Positions 46,877 through 56,667 are shown, counted from the stretch's first letter. The stretch: DNA of 64,000 nt from Pseudidiomarina atlantica (GCF_000753735.1 NZ_JPIN01000007.1:124001-188000), one strand, 5' to 3'. Translations and numbers: made by a program. The notes: generated by a model not told the origin, from the letters alone.

Positions 46877-49819
46877 TTAGAACTGGTACGTCAAGTTCAC
46901 GAACGCTCGACGGCCGAACCAATCGTACTGGCTGTAGAACGCTGCAGTACCTATGGTGGTCGCGTAAACGCTTGAAACTTGCGGTGGTTCTTTATCAAAC
47001 GCGTTGGCTACACCGAAGGTTAAGCTCAAGTTGTCCCAGTCACGCGTTGCAGAAATCGCATGATAGAACGTAGTCGGTGTATCCAAATCAACAAGGACTG
47101 TTTCACCATAGTAGCTGGTTTCAAAACCGCCGTACTCGTCGTGATTTGAAGCCGAGCCAATCATGCGTGTGGTCCAGTTGTAGCTCCAGTCGTCCATCAT
47201 CATGGCCAAGCTTAAATTGCCCACGTGTTTTGGACTACCGAGCTCACCTACACGATCTTGTGGAGTACTGGTAGGTAACAACTTACGCGAAGCTTCGATT
47301 TGAATCGTGTGCTCATAACGTACGTTGAACTCAGCAAAATCGGTGCTGAACGGGTAATTAAATTGTAAATCCACACCACGGTTGGTTTGTGATGCGATGT
47401 TCAAGTAATTACCTTCAACTTCTTCAACACGAAGATCGGTTTCGTTACGGAAGAACTGATCACATAAAGGTTCAGTCGAGAAGTTCTCTGATGCATAACA
47501 ACCACCCACGATCTGAGCGGCTGACAGCAAGGTCACTTCACCATCGATTTGAATATCGAAATAATCGACGCTCATACTGAATTCAGTGAAGTCTGGAATC
47601 CACACAAATCCGAAAGTTTCAGCCACTGATGTTTCAGCTTCTAACTGACCAAAACCACCACCGGTAAACACGGTTGCTGAAATAGCACCACCGGCATAGT
47701 CCCGTGGAATCCCATCGGCTTCACAGTTTGCGGCTACAAATGGATTGATCGAACCATCGTCAGCGCCCTCGCCCCAACGAATACATGGGTCGATACTACG
47801 CTGGCCAATAAAGCTTGATTGGTCGTTCAAGAACAGCTCGTACAGTGCCGGTGAACGGAATGAAGTACCGCGTGAACCACGGATACGGAAACCTTCACCA
47901 ACTAACCAGTTCACACTGGCTTTAAAGGTGGTATCACTGCCGTAAGTCGATACATCAGTCCAACGACCCGACAACGAGACATCTAAACGTTCTGCAAAGG
48001 CAGCATCACGTAAAATCGGTAACTGGAACTCACCAAAGAAAGCTTTGGTAGTTGATTTACCACGAGTAATACCGGCTGCACTTGAACCCCAAGCGTTACG
48101 CGCAAGCGTCACATCTCCGGGAGTGTCGACGATTTCATCACTCTGCCATTGCATACCCAATGCCATCCCAATTGGCCCGGCTGGTAAGTCATAGGCTTGG
48201 CCTGAAATCAATCCTTCTAGGGTCTCTTGTTTGTAGATGGTGTTACCCGTCTCTTCACCGAACAAGAAGTCCTTCATGCCTTGCGAGATATTACCCGCCA
48301 AGAATTGTGGGTCCAACCAAGGGATATCTTGACACGGAATACCACGCACCGAGAGCTCCATCCCTTCACACGAACCGGTCAGGAAGTTTTGGTCGAAAAT
48401 CGCATCTTGGTAGATGATTTTGTTCTGATACTCACCGTCGCTGTAACTGCTTTGGTAGTTCACATCCCAGTTCCAGTCGCCGACCATACCTTCTAAACCG
48501 ACCACAAAGCGACGATAATCAACGGTGATCTCACTGCCTGAATGATCAGTGATAGCCGTTGGGCTTAACCATTGCGCGCCCGTCCAACCTTCCGACAAGG
48601 TATTACCCGCAAAGAAGTCTTCGTTATAGATGTAACTCCAGAACTGGCGATAACCGTTAGAGATAGTTTTCCGGCGGTTCAGCAATACCTCACCGTATAA
48701 GGTAGTGGTATCGCTCATCCAATACTCACCTTGCAAGAACGCCGTTGCAACTTCAGTTTCAGGCGACAAGGTTTCGAGATCTTGGAATGGGTGATCAGCA
48801 TTCACCAACGCATCTGATGCTTGGTCAAAGCCAACTGGATACCAGCCCTCTGGTGTGCGCATGGCGCCTGGGCCATCTTGCCACTCGTTGAACGGTGTCA
48901 GGTAATTGCCTAGGTCACCGTCGTAATCATACTGAGCAAGCGTTCCCGGCGGTACTAAGCCAGAGTAATCATAAATCCAGACATGGCCCCAAGGTAAGTC
49001 GTTACAATGGTACGTGCCTGTGCGTGGATCGATGATATCCGCGCGGTCACCCGTGCTTGGATCGATAACGTATGGGCTTGCACAAGCGAAGAAGTCGCGA
49101 TCGCCACGCGTCAATTCTTGGGTTTTCTGATAGTCACCAACGATACGGAACGAACCGCTGTCGAAACTGCGGCCAAGCGTACCGTTAACACGCGCTGACG
49201 CACCGCCATCATCAAACGGATGGCTGTAGTTGACGTTGAAATTACTTTCGTCGCCATCTTTGGTGATAATGTTCACAACACCGGCAACGGCGTCAGAACC
49301 GTATAGTGAAGAAGCACCGTCTTTTAAGATCTCGACCCGCTCAATGGCAGCCAATGGCATGATGTTAAGGTCAAACGCGTTAACCTGTCCGCGCGTACCC
49401 GCAGGACCGATACGACGACCATTCAACAACACCAAGGTACGATTCGCACCCAAGCCACGCAGTGACAAGGTTTCGGTACCCGTACCACCTTCTGTCACAA
49501 AGGCTGTTGATGCGGCGGCGGTGATTTGGTTCGAGCCGGCGGCAACCGTTGAGGTACGCAGCAAATCACCCAAGGTGACAAGACCCTGATCAACTGCTTC
49601 GTCGGAGCTAATGATTTCTACTGGAGAGGCTTGGTCTAAGCCGTCGGTACGGATACGTGAGCCGGTAACCTGGATTTTTTCGGTCACTTCTTCCGCATTA
49701 TTGTCATCGTCTTGATCACCGGTGTCTTGCGCATGTACAGCGCCGCTCGAGGCAGCAAATACACAACCCAAGGCCAGCGCGAGACGGCTGAGTTTCAGCT
49801 CTTCTGCTAACTGGATCAT
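46877..49819 (-). CDS. TonB-dependent outer-membrane receptor
   Basis: 980-residue receptor. A signal peptide ends at VHA (residue ~30), then an acidic stretch (DTGDQDDDNNAEE), a TonB-box-like segment EKIQVTGSRI, the plug domain (ETLSLRGLGANRTLVLLNGRR; VEILKDGASSLYGSDAVAGVVN) and a 22-strand barrel ending in a terminal phenylalanine (VNLTYQF). The large-barrel GSRI-type receptors of Alteromonadales import varied ligands, so the substrate cannot be stated. AAGGA precedes the ATG by 7 bp. Downstream sulfotransferase and halogenase genes suggest, by context only, a modified aromatic or other small-molecule ligand. Confidence 0.95.
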   Translation of the reverse strand: MIQLAEELKLSRLALALGCVFAASSGAVHAQDTGDQDDDNNAEEVTEKIQVTGSRIRTDGLDQASPVEIISSDEAVDQGLVTLGDLLRTSTVAAGSNQITAAASTAFVTEGGTGTETLSLRGLGANRTLVLLNGRRIGPAGTRGQVNAFDLNIMPLAAIERVEILKDGASSLYGSDAVAGVVNIITKDGDESNFNVNYSHPFDDGGASARVNGTLGRSFDSGSFRIVGDYQKTQELTRGDRDFFACASPYVIDPSTGDRADIIDPRTGTYHCNDLPWGHVWIYDYSGLVPPGTLAQYDYDGDLGNYLTPFNEWQDGPGAMRTPEGWYPVGFDQASDALVNADHPFQDLETLSPETEVATAFLQGEYWMSDTTTLYGEVLLNRRKTISNGYRQFWSYIYNEDFFAGNTLSEGWTGAQWLSPTAITDHSGSEITVDYRRFVVGLEGMVGDWNWDVNYQSSYSDGEYQNKIIYQDAIFDQNFLTGSCEGMELSVRGIPCQDIPWLDPQFLAGNISQGMKDFLFGEETGNTIYKQETLEGLISGQAYDLPAGPIGMALGMQWQSDEIVDTPGDVTLARNAWGSSAAGITRGKSTTKAFFGEFQLPILRDAAFAERLDVSLSGRWTDVSTYGSDTTFKASVNWLVGEGFRIRGSRGTSFRSPALYELFLNDQSSFIGQRSIDPCIRWGEGADDGSINPFVAANCEADGIPRDYAGGAISATVFTGGGFGQLEAETSVAETFGFVWIPDFTEFSMSVDYFDIQIDGEVTLLSAAQIVGGCYASENFSTEPLCDQFFRNETDLRVEEVEGNYLNIASQTNRGVDLQFNYPFSTDFAEFNVRYEHTIQIEASRKLLPTSTPQDRVGELGSPKHVGNLSLAMMMDDWSYNWTTRMIGSASNHDEYGGFETSYYGETVLVDLDTPTTFYHAISATRDWDNLSLTFGVANAFDKEPPQVSSVYATTIGTAAFYSQYDWFGRRAFVNLTYQF

Positions 49820-49873
49820 AAGATGTCCTTCACTTTTTTATTGTTGTGTTGACGTCAAAACGTAGGGACCGCT

Positions 49874-49890
49874 TGCTCAAGGATTGAGCA
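49874..49890. promoter_or_regulatory. Interrupted palindrome upstream of the receptor gene
   Basis: TGCTCAA-GGA-TTGAGCA, a perfect 7-bp inverted repeat, lies 55 bp before the receptor start. A second palindrome TTGACGTCAA is at 49849-49858. Either could be an operator; the first could also form a hairpin in the leader RNA. No known regulator consensus is recognised. Confidence 0.4.
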
Positions 49891-49984
49891 CCCGTCTAAC
49901 AATAGTAATAAATATCGGTAGATTTACAACTACGAAAAGGTGCTTTTTTGCACTAATTGGAGAGTCAGTAGGCAATAAGTTGTA

Positions 49985-50020
49985 TAAAAAAGCGAAACAA
50001 CGCCAGTGCGCTGTTTCGCT
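49985..50020 (-). terminator. Terminator after grpE
   Basis: Perfect 9-bp stem AGCGAAACA/TGTTTCGCT (49991-49999 and 50012-50020) followed by TTTTTTATAC on the minus strand, 30 bp after the grpE stop codon. Confidence 0.88.
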
Positions 50021-50049
50021 GAAATTGAGAATTTTTCTGCGGTAAAAAC

Positions 50050-50661
50050 TTAATTCTTCACCACCATCACCATCGCCGGGCGTAGCAGACGTCCGCTCAA
50101 TGTGTAGCCTTTTTGCATGACCGCAAGGATAGTATTGCTGTCTTTACCCTCCACGGCCTGCATCGACATGGCTTGATGTAACTCAGGATTGAACACCTCG
50201 CCTTCTTCACCTACGGCCTCTACACCGAACTTATTCAATGTGCTCTGCAGGCCTTTGTAGGTAAGCTCGATACCTTCAAGAAAATTTGCGTTAACATCTT
50301 CAGCGTCAGCAGCAATCTGTAGCGCTCGCTCGAGATTATCAACTGTAGTTAATAGCTCATTAGCAAATTTCTCTAACGCAAATTTATGCGCCTTGTCTAC
50401 TTCTTGTGCAGCTCGACGACGGATGTTCTCCATTTCAGCAACCGCACGCACTGCACGATCATTTGCCTCGTCCGCGCGCTGTTCAGCAGTTGCTAGCGCC
50501 AACTCTAGTTCAGCTAAGCGTTCATCAGCTTCCTGAGTTAACGTCTCTGCTTGCGTTGCTTCGCTTTCGTCGGCCGCAGCCTCGGCATCCGCTTGTTGAT
50601 GCTCATCCACCGCTTGCGCTTCGGCCTGTTGATTTTCCTGTGCAGATTCTTGTTTCGTCAT
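50050..50661 (-). CDS. grpE: Nucleotide exchange factor GrpE
   Basis: Heat-shock nucleotide exchange factor for DnaK. The N-terminal ~50 residues are Gln/Glu/Ala-rich and acidic, followed by a long coiled coil and the conserved head: [42 protein letters not shown], and [14 protein letters not shown] ending [12 protein letters not shown]. Length is 203 aa (E. coli 197). It is separated from dnaK by the halogenase locus and has its own sigma-32 promoter. Divergent from nadK. Confidence 0.97.
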   Translation of the reverse strand: MTKQESAQENQQAEAQAVDEHQQADAEAAADESEATQAETLTQEADERLAELELALATAEQRADEANDRAVRAVAEMENIRRRAAQEVDKAHKFALEKFANELLTTVDNLERALQIAADAEDVNANFLEGIELTYKGLQSTLNKFGVEAVGEEGEVFNPELHQAMSMQAVEGKDSNTILAVMQKGYTLSGRLLRPAMVMVVKN

Positions 50662-50705
50662 GTTTCGTTACTCTTTCAATGTGATATAACTAACCTTGTG
50701 CACTG

Positions 50706-50733
50706 TTATGGGGGCAGCAATAAGTGATTCAAG
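50706..50733 (-). promoter_or_regulatory. Sigma-32 (heat-shock) promoter for grpE
   Basis: On the minus strand CTTGAAT (50727-50733), a 13-base spacer and CCCCATAA (50706-50713), a close sigma-32 match 45 bp before the grpE start. It shares the 102-bp gap with the divergent nadK. Confidence 0.82.
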
Positions 50734-50763
50734 GGCTGCTCGGACAAATTTTAAGGAAATCGA

Positions 50764-51654
50764 ATGGCGTCAGCTACTGCTTTTGCATTTGAACGTATTG
50801 CGCTACTTGGCAAGGTCAACCATGAGGCGACCCATAGTACCTTGGTTACTTTAGCAAAAGAGCTCACCGCGCATGGCTTTACCGTCATTGTCGAAGAACG
50901 TACCGCGGCGCAACTTGCGCACAGCGAGTTGCCTACTTATCCACTGGAGCGGCTCGGTGAGGTCGCCGACCTGGCGATTGTCGTTGGCGGCGATGGCAAT
51001 ATGCTGGGTGCTGCCCGTGTGCTCTGTGAATGCGACATCGCGGTGCTCGGCGTCAACCGCGGCAACCTTGGATTTCTCACCGATATCGACCCCGATCAAC
51101 TATTGGTCCAGCTATTGCCTGTGCTTAACGGCGAGTTTGTTGCAGAGCAACGCTTTTTATTGCAGGCAGAAGTTATTCGTGATGGGCAGCGCCATGATGT
51201 AGGTCGCGCTATCAACGAGATCGTACTGCATTCTGATAAAGTTGCGCACATGATCGAATTCGAGGTCTACGTCAACGATGACTTTGTTTATAGCCAACGC
51301 TCCGACGGCCTCATCATTAGTACACCCACAGGTTCGACCGCCTATTCTTTGTCGGCCGGTGGCACCATTTTGGCGCCGAACATCGATGCTATTCAGCTGG
51401 TTCCTATGTTTCCGCATACCTTAAGTAGTCGTCCGATTGTGGTTGATGCTAGCAGCACCCTGCATATTCGACCGGCGCCCAATAACGGTACCTTGCAACT
51501 CAGTTGCGATGGTCATCGGCGCATCGAAGTGCTCCCCGACGATGAAGTGATTATTCACAAATACGCCCATACGTTGCGCCTAATTCATCCTAAAGATCAT
51601 AGCTATTACAAAGTGTTAAGAAACAAACTGGGGTGGGGTAGCCGACTGTTTTAA
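50764..51654 (+). CDS. nadK: NAD kinase
   Basis: Phosphorylates NAD to NADP. The [11 protein letters not shown] motif (the GGDGN diagnostic of the family) is near residue 77, with [13 protein letters not shown] and [17 protein letters not shown] following. Length 296 aa is typical. AAGGA lies 7 bp before the ATG. It is divergent from grpE and followed by recN after 78 bp, the grpE-nadK-recN order known from E. coli. Confidence 0.97.
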   Translation: MASATAFAFERIALLGKVNHEATHSTLVTLAKELTAHGFTVIVEERTAAQLAHSELPTYPLERLGEVADLAIVVGGDGNMLGAARVLCECDIAVLGVNRGNLGFLTDIDPDQLLVQLLPVLNGEFVAEQRFLLQAEVIRDGQRHDVGRAINEIVLHSDKVAHMIEFEVYVNDDFVYSQRSDGLIISTPTGSTAYSLSAGGTILAPNIDAIQLVPMFPHTLSSRPIVVDASSTLHIRPAPNNGTLQLSCDGHRRIEVLPDDEVIIHKYAHTLRLIHPKDHSYYKVLRNKLGWGSRLF

Positions 51655-51690
51655 GTACCCTCTTGCAATACTGTATAAATACTGTATAAC

Positions 51691-51710
51691 TACTGTACAC
51701 AAACACAGTA
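51691..51710. promoter_or_regulatory. LexA (SOS) box upstream of recN
   Basis: TACTGT-ACACAAAC-ACAGTA is an ideal CTGT-N8-ACAG SOS box 22 bp before the recN start. Two further TACTGTA half-sites begin at 51669 and 51680, each 11 bp apart, making a three-step array. E. coli recN also has multiple LexA boxes. Confidence 0.9.
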
Positions 51711-51732
51711 GTTGTGCGAGAGGAGACCTTCT

Positions 51733-53412
51733 ATGTTGGTGCATTTACAAGTGCGTAATCTAGCTGTGGTCAAACAGCTCAGTATCGACTTTCAAGCAGG
51801 CATGACCGCTATCACTGGTGAAACCGGTGCGGGTAAATCAATTGCCCTTGATGCCTTGGGACTCTGCCTCGGTGATCGCGCCGATAGCGACTTGGTGCGC
51901 AGCGATGCCGATAAAGCGGAAGTCATCGCCAGCTTTCAACTCAGCGCAAACAGCCCAGCGCAGCAATGGCTTGAACAACAAGAACTGCTTGATGAAGACG
52001 AACCTGAACACTGCGTTCTGCGGCGTTTGGTCACCCGTGAAGGGCGCTCCAAAGGCTGGATCAATGGTTATCCAGTGAATCTTGCGCAGTTAAAACAACT
52101 CGCGCCGCTACTCGTGAATATTCATGGTCAGCACGAACATCAATTGTTGACCCGCCCTGAGCACCAACTCTTGCTACTTGACAGTTACGCCCGTCACCAA
52201 ACACTGCTGCAGGATGTCGCTGCGGCTTATCAACATTGGTATCAGTTGCGTAAGCAGCAAAAACTAGGCTTACAACAACAAGAAGAGCGGCAATCGCGCA
52301 TGCAATTAGTGCGCTATCAAGTCGAGGAATTAGAACAATTCGCGTTGCGTGAAGGTGAATACGAAGAGCTCGAACAACAACACAAGCGTTTAAGTAACAG
52401 CTCAGCGTTACAAGAAGATAGTCAGTTTGCGCTGAATGCTTTGTACGAAGGTGAGCACAACAATGCCTACAGCTTGGTTCAGGCTGCATTACAGCGTCTT
52501 GAACAGCAAGTTGGCAATGATAGTGCGCTTGAGCCATTAGTAAAATTGCTTAGTGAGGCGAGTGTGCAAATCGAGGAAGCTGCGCGAGAACTGCGTCATT
52601 ACAGTGACGCCATTGATTTGGACGAAAGCTCTTTGGTTGCCGCTGAACAGCGTGTGACGCAAGCGATACAACTTGCTCGCAAACACCAGCTTGAACCGCA
52701 AGCACTGCCACAACTGCAACAACAGCTCACCGCTGAGCTCGAGGCTTTAATGGCAACTGAAACGGAGCTTGCTGCATCAGATGAAGCCGTTCAAGCAGCG
52801 GCAAAAACTTACCGCGCAACGGCCAAGAAGTTAAGTCAACAACGCCAGCAGGCGGCACAAGAGCTTAGCGAACAGATTTCAGCGTCCATGCGCGGCTTAA
52901 ATATGCCACATGGTCGATTTGTCGTTGCGGTAGAGCACGATGAAAAAGCGCCGGCGACCAAGCTGGGTACGGATCAAATTAGCTTCCAAGTCACGACCAA
53001 TCCTGGACAACCCTTGCAGTCCCTTGCAAAAGTAGCCTCTGGTGGCGAGCTGTCGCGTATTAGCCTTGCGATTCAAGTCATTACCGCAGCACAAATGACA
53101 ACGCCTACCCTCATGTTTGATGAGGTCGACGTAGGTGTCAGCGGTGCTACTGCAGCGACCGTCGGTAAGCTTTTACGTCAGTTGGGCCAAGCGGCACAAG
53201 TAATCTGTGTAACTCACCTACCGCAAGTCGCTGCCCATGCGCACCAGCAAATGCAAGTTGAGAAAACAACCGATGGTGAAACTACCGAAACCCGCATGAC
53301 AGCTTTGGACCATGACAATCGTGTCATTGAGCTGGCACGTTTGCTGGGCGGTGACAAAGTCACGGACACCGCTAAGGCAAATGCGCGAGAATTGCTAGCA
53401 ACGGCAAGCTAA
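51733..53412 (+). CDS. recN: DNA repair protein RecN
   Basis: SMC-like ATPase for double-strand-break repair. Walker A GETGAGKS near residue 34, long coiled coil, and C-terminal signature LAKVASGGELSRISLAIQ and Walker B TLMFDEVDVGVSG are present. The start ATG 51733 has AGGAG 7 bp upstream; the frame opens seven codons earlier but lacks a matching site. Length is 559 aa (E. coli 553). Strong LexA box upstream. Confidence 0.97.
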   Translation: MLVHLQVRNLAVVKQLSIDFQAGMTAITGETGAGKSIALDALGLCLGDRADSDLVRSDADKAEVIASFQLSANSPAQQWLEQQELLDEDEPEHCVLRRLVTREGRSKGWINGYPVNLAQLKQLAPLLVNIHGQHEHQLLTRPEHQLLLLDSYARHQTLLQDVAAAYQHWYQLRKQQKLGLQQQEERQSRMQLVRYQVEELEQFALREGEYEELEQQHKRLSNSSALQEDSQFALNALYEGEHNNAYSLVQAALQRLEQQVGNDSALEPLVKLLSEASVQIEEAARELRHYSDAIDLDESSLVAAEQRVTQAIQLARKHQLEPQALPQLQQQLTAELEALMATETELAASDEAVQAAAKTYRATAKKLSQQRQQAAQELSEQISASMRGLNMPHGRFVVAVEHDEKAPATKLGTDQISFQVTTNPGQPLQSLAKVASGGELSRISLAIQVITAAQMTTPTLMFDEVDVGVSGATAATVGKLLRQLGQAAQVICVTHLPQVAAHAHQQMQVEKTTDGETTETRMTALDHDNRVIELARLLGGDKVTDTAKANARELLATAS

Positions 53413-53456
53413 TAGGGAACCATCACTATCGATGTCTGTCTATCTGGTCGACAAGG

Positions 53457-53496
53457 CTAGTTATTCGAAGCTGCATTGTTTATTATCAATAACTAG
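53457..53496. other. Inverted repeat between recN and bamE
   Basis: CTAGTTATT (53457-53465) and AATAACTAG (53488-53496) are perfect 9-bp inverted arms around 22 bases, 34 bp before bamE. No T-run follows, so it may be an operator or leader structure of bamE. Confidence 0.4.
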
Positions 53497-53529
53497 TATT
53501 TACATCAACTAGAAGTAACAAGACTATTT

Positions 53530-53877
53530 ATGAAAAAATTATTGATTGCCGGCATGGTGATCGCGCTCAGCGGTTGCTCCGTATTTGAAGGACTGGTGTA
53601 TCGCATCGATGTACCGCAAGGAAATTACCTTGAGCAACGCGATGTTGACCAACTCCGTATTGGCATGACCAAAGAGCAAGTCAATTACGTGCTCGGTGCG
53701 CCTGTTGCCGACAACGTCTTTGCTAGTGACACTTGGTATTACGTATTCAATATGGAATCTGGTCGCGGCGATGACTACCGTCGCGCGATTACATTAACCT
53801 TTGAGAACGACAAGCTGGCAAGCTACGAAGGCGATTTTGACCGCCCGAAAAACTTCGATACGCCGCTGGATCAATAA
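53530..53877 (+). CDS. bamE: Outer-membrane assembly lipoprotein BamE
   Basis: Small lipoprotein subunit of the BAM complex. Lipobox ALSGC gives Cys16. The SmpA/OmlA fold is seen in YRIDVPQGNYLEQRDVDQLRIGMTKEQV (split here over two conserved blocks), VLGAPVADNVFASDTWYYVF and ITLTFENDKLASY. Length 115 aa matches E. coli (113). It lies between recN and an M16 peptidase gene; recN-bamE linkage is known in enterobacteria. Confidence 0.95.
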   Translation: MKKLLIAGMVIALSGCSVFEGLVYRIDVPQGNYLEQRDVDQLRIGMTKEQVNYVLGAPVADNVFASDTWYYVFNMESGRGDDYRRAITLTFENDKLASYEGDFDRPKNFDTPLDQ

Positions 53878-53928
53878 TTAGGCCGTTGCCAGCGCACTTC
53901 CAAAATTTTAACGCTACATGGGGAGTGT

Positions 53929-56667
53929 ATGGACGCAAGCAACAGCCTTGATCTATTCACTGATATCATTCAAAGCCCTACCGACCATCGCCATTACGCG
54001 ATGGTCGAGCTTGATAATGGCTTGCGTTGCACCCTCATCCACGACCCCCAAGCTCAACAGAGTACAGCAGCTCTAGCTGTCGCTGCAGGACACTTTCAAG
54101 ACCCTGAAGATACGCAAGGCCTAGCTCACTTTCTCGAGCACATGCTGTTCCTAGGAACCAAAGATTTTCCGCAAGCCACCGCTTACCAAGATTACATCCA
54201 TCAGCATGGCGGTAATCATAACGCTTGGACCGGAACAGAATACAGTAGTTATTATTTTCACTGCGATGCTAACGCTTTTGTTGGCGCACTCGAACGCTTC
54301 TCGCGGTTTTTTTACCAGCCACTCTTTAAACATGAATGGATTGCCAAAGAAATTCAAGCTGTTGAAGCTGAATATCGGCTCAAGCGTAATGATGAACTTA
54401 GAAGACTCTATCAGGTTCATAAAGCGACCGCCAATCCAGCTCATCCATTTCGTAAATTCTCCGTGGGAAATCTTGACACCTTGAGCCCCAATGGCACAAC
54501 GACGCATCTTGAACAGCGTCTGCGTGAGTTCTTTCAACAATGGTATCGTGCCAATCGCATGACATTGGTATTAGCTGGGCCGCAGTCACTGACCGACTTA
54601 GCTCAACTTGCCCAGCAACACTTCGCCGCCATTCAAGGCAATGGTCCCGAGAAAGCGGCGTTAACACAACCCCTATATTTACCCGAACAGCTAGGGATTC
54701 GTTTGAACGTGCGTCCCCTCAAAGACGCCAGACGTTTGATCCTCGCTTTTGCCCTACCGGGCATTGACGCTGATTATCGCAACAAAACGACAAGCTTTAT
54801 CGCCCACATGCTTGGCTATGAAGGACCTGGTAGTCTGTACGCCGAATTACATAGACGCAATCTCATCAATAGCCTGTCAGCCGGCGGCGGCATTAGTGGA
54901 AGTAACTTTAAAGACTTTAATATCAACATGCAGCTAACCGATACAGGGATGCACGCGATTGATACTATCGTCGAACAAGTTTTTGCGGCCATTCAGTTGA
55001 TCCGCGACCAAGGACTTGAAGACTGGCGCTATGCGGAACGTCAAACGGCGATAGCAAATGCCTTTCGCTACCAAGAACCGGCTCGCACCAGCGACCTAGC
55101 ACCACAACTTGCGATCAATATGCATCATTATGCGCCGCAAGATGTGATTTTTGGCGATTACCGAATGGATGGACTGGATCTACAACAAGCACAGCGCTTG
55201 CTGGGGCACATGACGCCAGATTACCTGCGCGTAACACTGATCCATAAAGAGGTAGAGGTCGATAGTTTTGAGCCGCTCTATGGTACGCACTATCAATTTC
55301 AGCCGATTTCCGTAGCGCAGCAACAGTTGTGGCATAAACCCTCGGCGACTTGGGCGAAATTGGCGCAGCCGAACCCCTATCTCCGCGAGCTTGGCGCACT
55401 CGCTGAAATTGAGAGCCCACAGCATCAGCTTCCGCAGTTTGAACTCATCGAGTCGGGGCTTACTCTTTGGTGGTTGCACGACCCCGATTTTCGCGCGCCG
55501 AAAGCGCATATATACAGCCAATTTACTCTGCCCAATGCAACTGCTTCAGCCCATCACTATGCCTGCGCAAGATTGTGGGCTGAACTGATGATAGACAGAC
55601 TTAATGAGGCCTGTTATGACGCCGAAATCGCTGGGCTACATTTTAATATCTATCCCCAACAGTACGGCTTAACCTTGCATGTCAGCGGCTACTCGCCGGG
55701 CGTTGTGAAGCTTACAGAGCATCTACTTGCGGCATTTAAAACAACGCATTTTAATACGGAACGTTGGCAGGATATTCAGCAAAAGTTAACCGCCAATTGG
55801 CAGTCTGCGCTGGCGAATAAGCCTTTGAATTTGTTGTTCGCACGCTTGAACGTCTTACTCCAACCGCACATGTACTCGCTTACGGATTTAGCGAACGCGC
55901 TTGGCAATTTAAGTGAAGCTGATTTTGCCCACTGGCAAAGCACCTTATTTGAAACTGCAGAATTAAAAATATTTGCCCATGGTGACCTCCCGCGCACAAC
56001 AGTAGCTCCTTTATTACTGCGAGCGCAGCAGGAGTTCGTTTTGACCAACGGACTGCAGGAAAGTATCCCCCCTACCCGTTCAATACAGAACTTGAAGCAA
56101 GAGGGGCGCTGGCAAATCCGCGGTAACTTGCAGACGCGACACAGAGACCATGCAGCAATGCTGGTCATCCAAACGGCGGGTAGTAGCATTCTTGAGCAAA
56201 CAACGCTGTTACTGCTGAATCAGTTTATCCAACCACATCTGTTTAACCAGTTGCGCACTCATGAGCAGCTTGGCTATTTAGTCGGTAGTACTTATATGCC
56301 GATCGAACAACGCCCACAGTTGTTACTCTATGTGCAATCAAGCCAGTATGATAGTCAGCATTTATGCGAGCGAATTGAGCATTTTCGCAGCACGTTTATT
56401 GCACAATTAGCTGACTTGGCGGGTGAATTGCCTAAAATCCAAAACTTTCTTGTGCAAAAATTACGCGAACCAGACGTCAACTTACGCTTGCGTAGTCAAC
56501 GATTGTGGACCTGTATTGCAGCCCCCAACGTTACCTTCGATAGACTCGAAAAAATAGCGCAAACCCTTGAAAAAAATGATAGTTATTTCTTCTTGAATGA
56601 GATTCGTAAGGTCCTGAATGCAACCGAACAGCAAGGCTTTCTGTCAGCGACTCCTAAAGGGCTTTGA
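53929..56667 (+). CDS. M16 family zinc peptidase (insulinase/pitrilysin type)
   Basis: Large inverzincin related to E. coli protease III (PtrA), 912 aa. The inverted zinc motif HFLEH is at residues 67-71, with the downstream glutamate ligand in EIQAVEAEYRLKRND. The N-terminal and C-terminal halves form the usual clamshell of four domains; HEQLGYLVGSTY in the C-terminal half is the typical substrate-binding block. Unlike E. coli PtrA, no signal peptide is visible (MDASNSLDLFTDIIQ), so it may be cytoplasmic. GGGGAG lies 6 bp before the ATG. Confidence 0.9.
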   Translation: MDASNSLDLFTDIIQSPTDHRHYAMVELDNGLRCTLIHDPQAQQSTAALAVAAGHFQDPEDTQGLAHFLEHMLFLGTKDFPQATAYQDYIHQHGGNHNAWTGTEYSSYYFHCDANAFVGALERFSRFFYQPLFKHEWIAKEIQAVEAEYRLKRNDELRRLYQVHKATANPAHPFRKFSVGNLDTLSPNGTTTHLEQRLREFFQQWYRANRMTLVLAGPQSLTDLAQLAQQHFAAIQGNGPEKAALTQPLYLPEQLGIRLNVRPLKDARRLILAFALPGIDADYRNKTTSFIAHMLGYEGPGSLYAELHRRNLINSLSAGGGISGSNFKDFNINMQLTDTGMHAIDTIVEQVFAAIQLIRDQGLEDWRYAERQTAIANAFRYQEPARTSDLAPQLAINMHHYAPQDVIFGDYRMDGLDLQQAQRLLGHMTPDYLRVTLIHKEVEVDSFEPLYGTHYQFQPISVAQQQLWHKPSATWAKLAQPNPYLRELGALAEIESPQHQLPQFELIESGLTLWWLHDPDFRAPKAHIYSQFTLPNATASAHHYACARLWAELMIDRLNEACYDAEIAGLHFNIYPQQYGLTLHVSGYSPGVVKLTEHLLAAFKTTHFNTERWQDIQQKLTANWQSALANKPLNLLFARLNVLLQPHMYSLTDLANALGNLSEADFAHWQSTLFETAELKIFAHGDLPRTTVAPLLLRAQQEFVLTNGLQESIPPTRSIQNLKQEGRWQIRGNLQTRHRDHAAMLVIQTAGSSILEQTTLLLLNQFIQPHLFNQLRTHEQLGYLVGSTYMPIEQRPQLLLYVQSSQYDSQHLCERIEHFRSTFIAQLADLAGELPKIQNFLVQKLREPDVNLRLRSQRLWTCIAAPNVTFDRLEKIAQTLEKNDSYFFLNEIRKVLNATEQQGFLSATPKGL

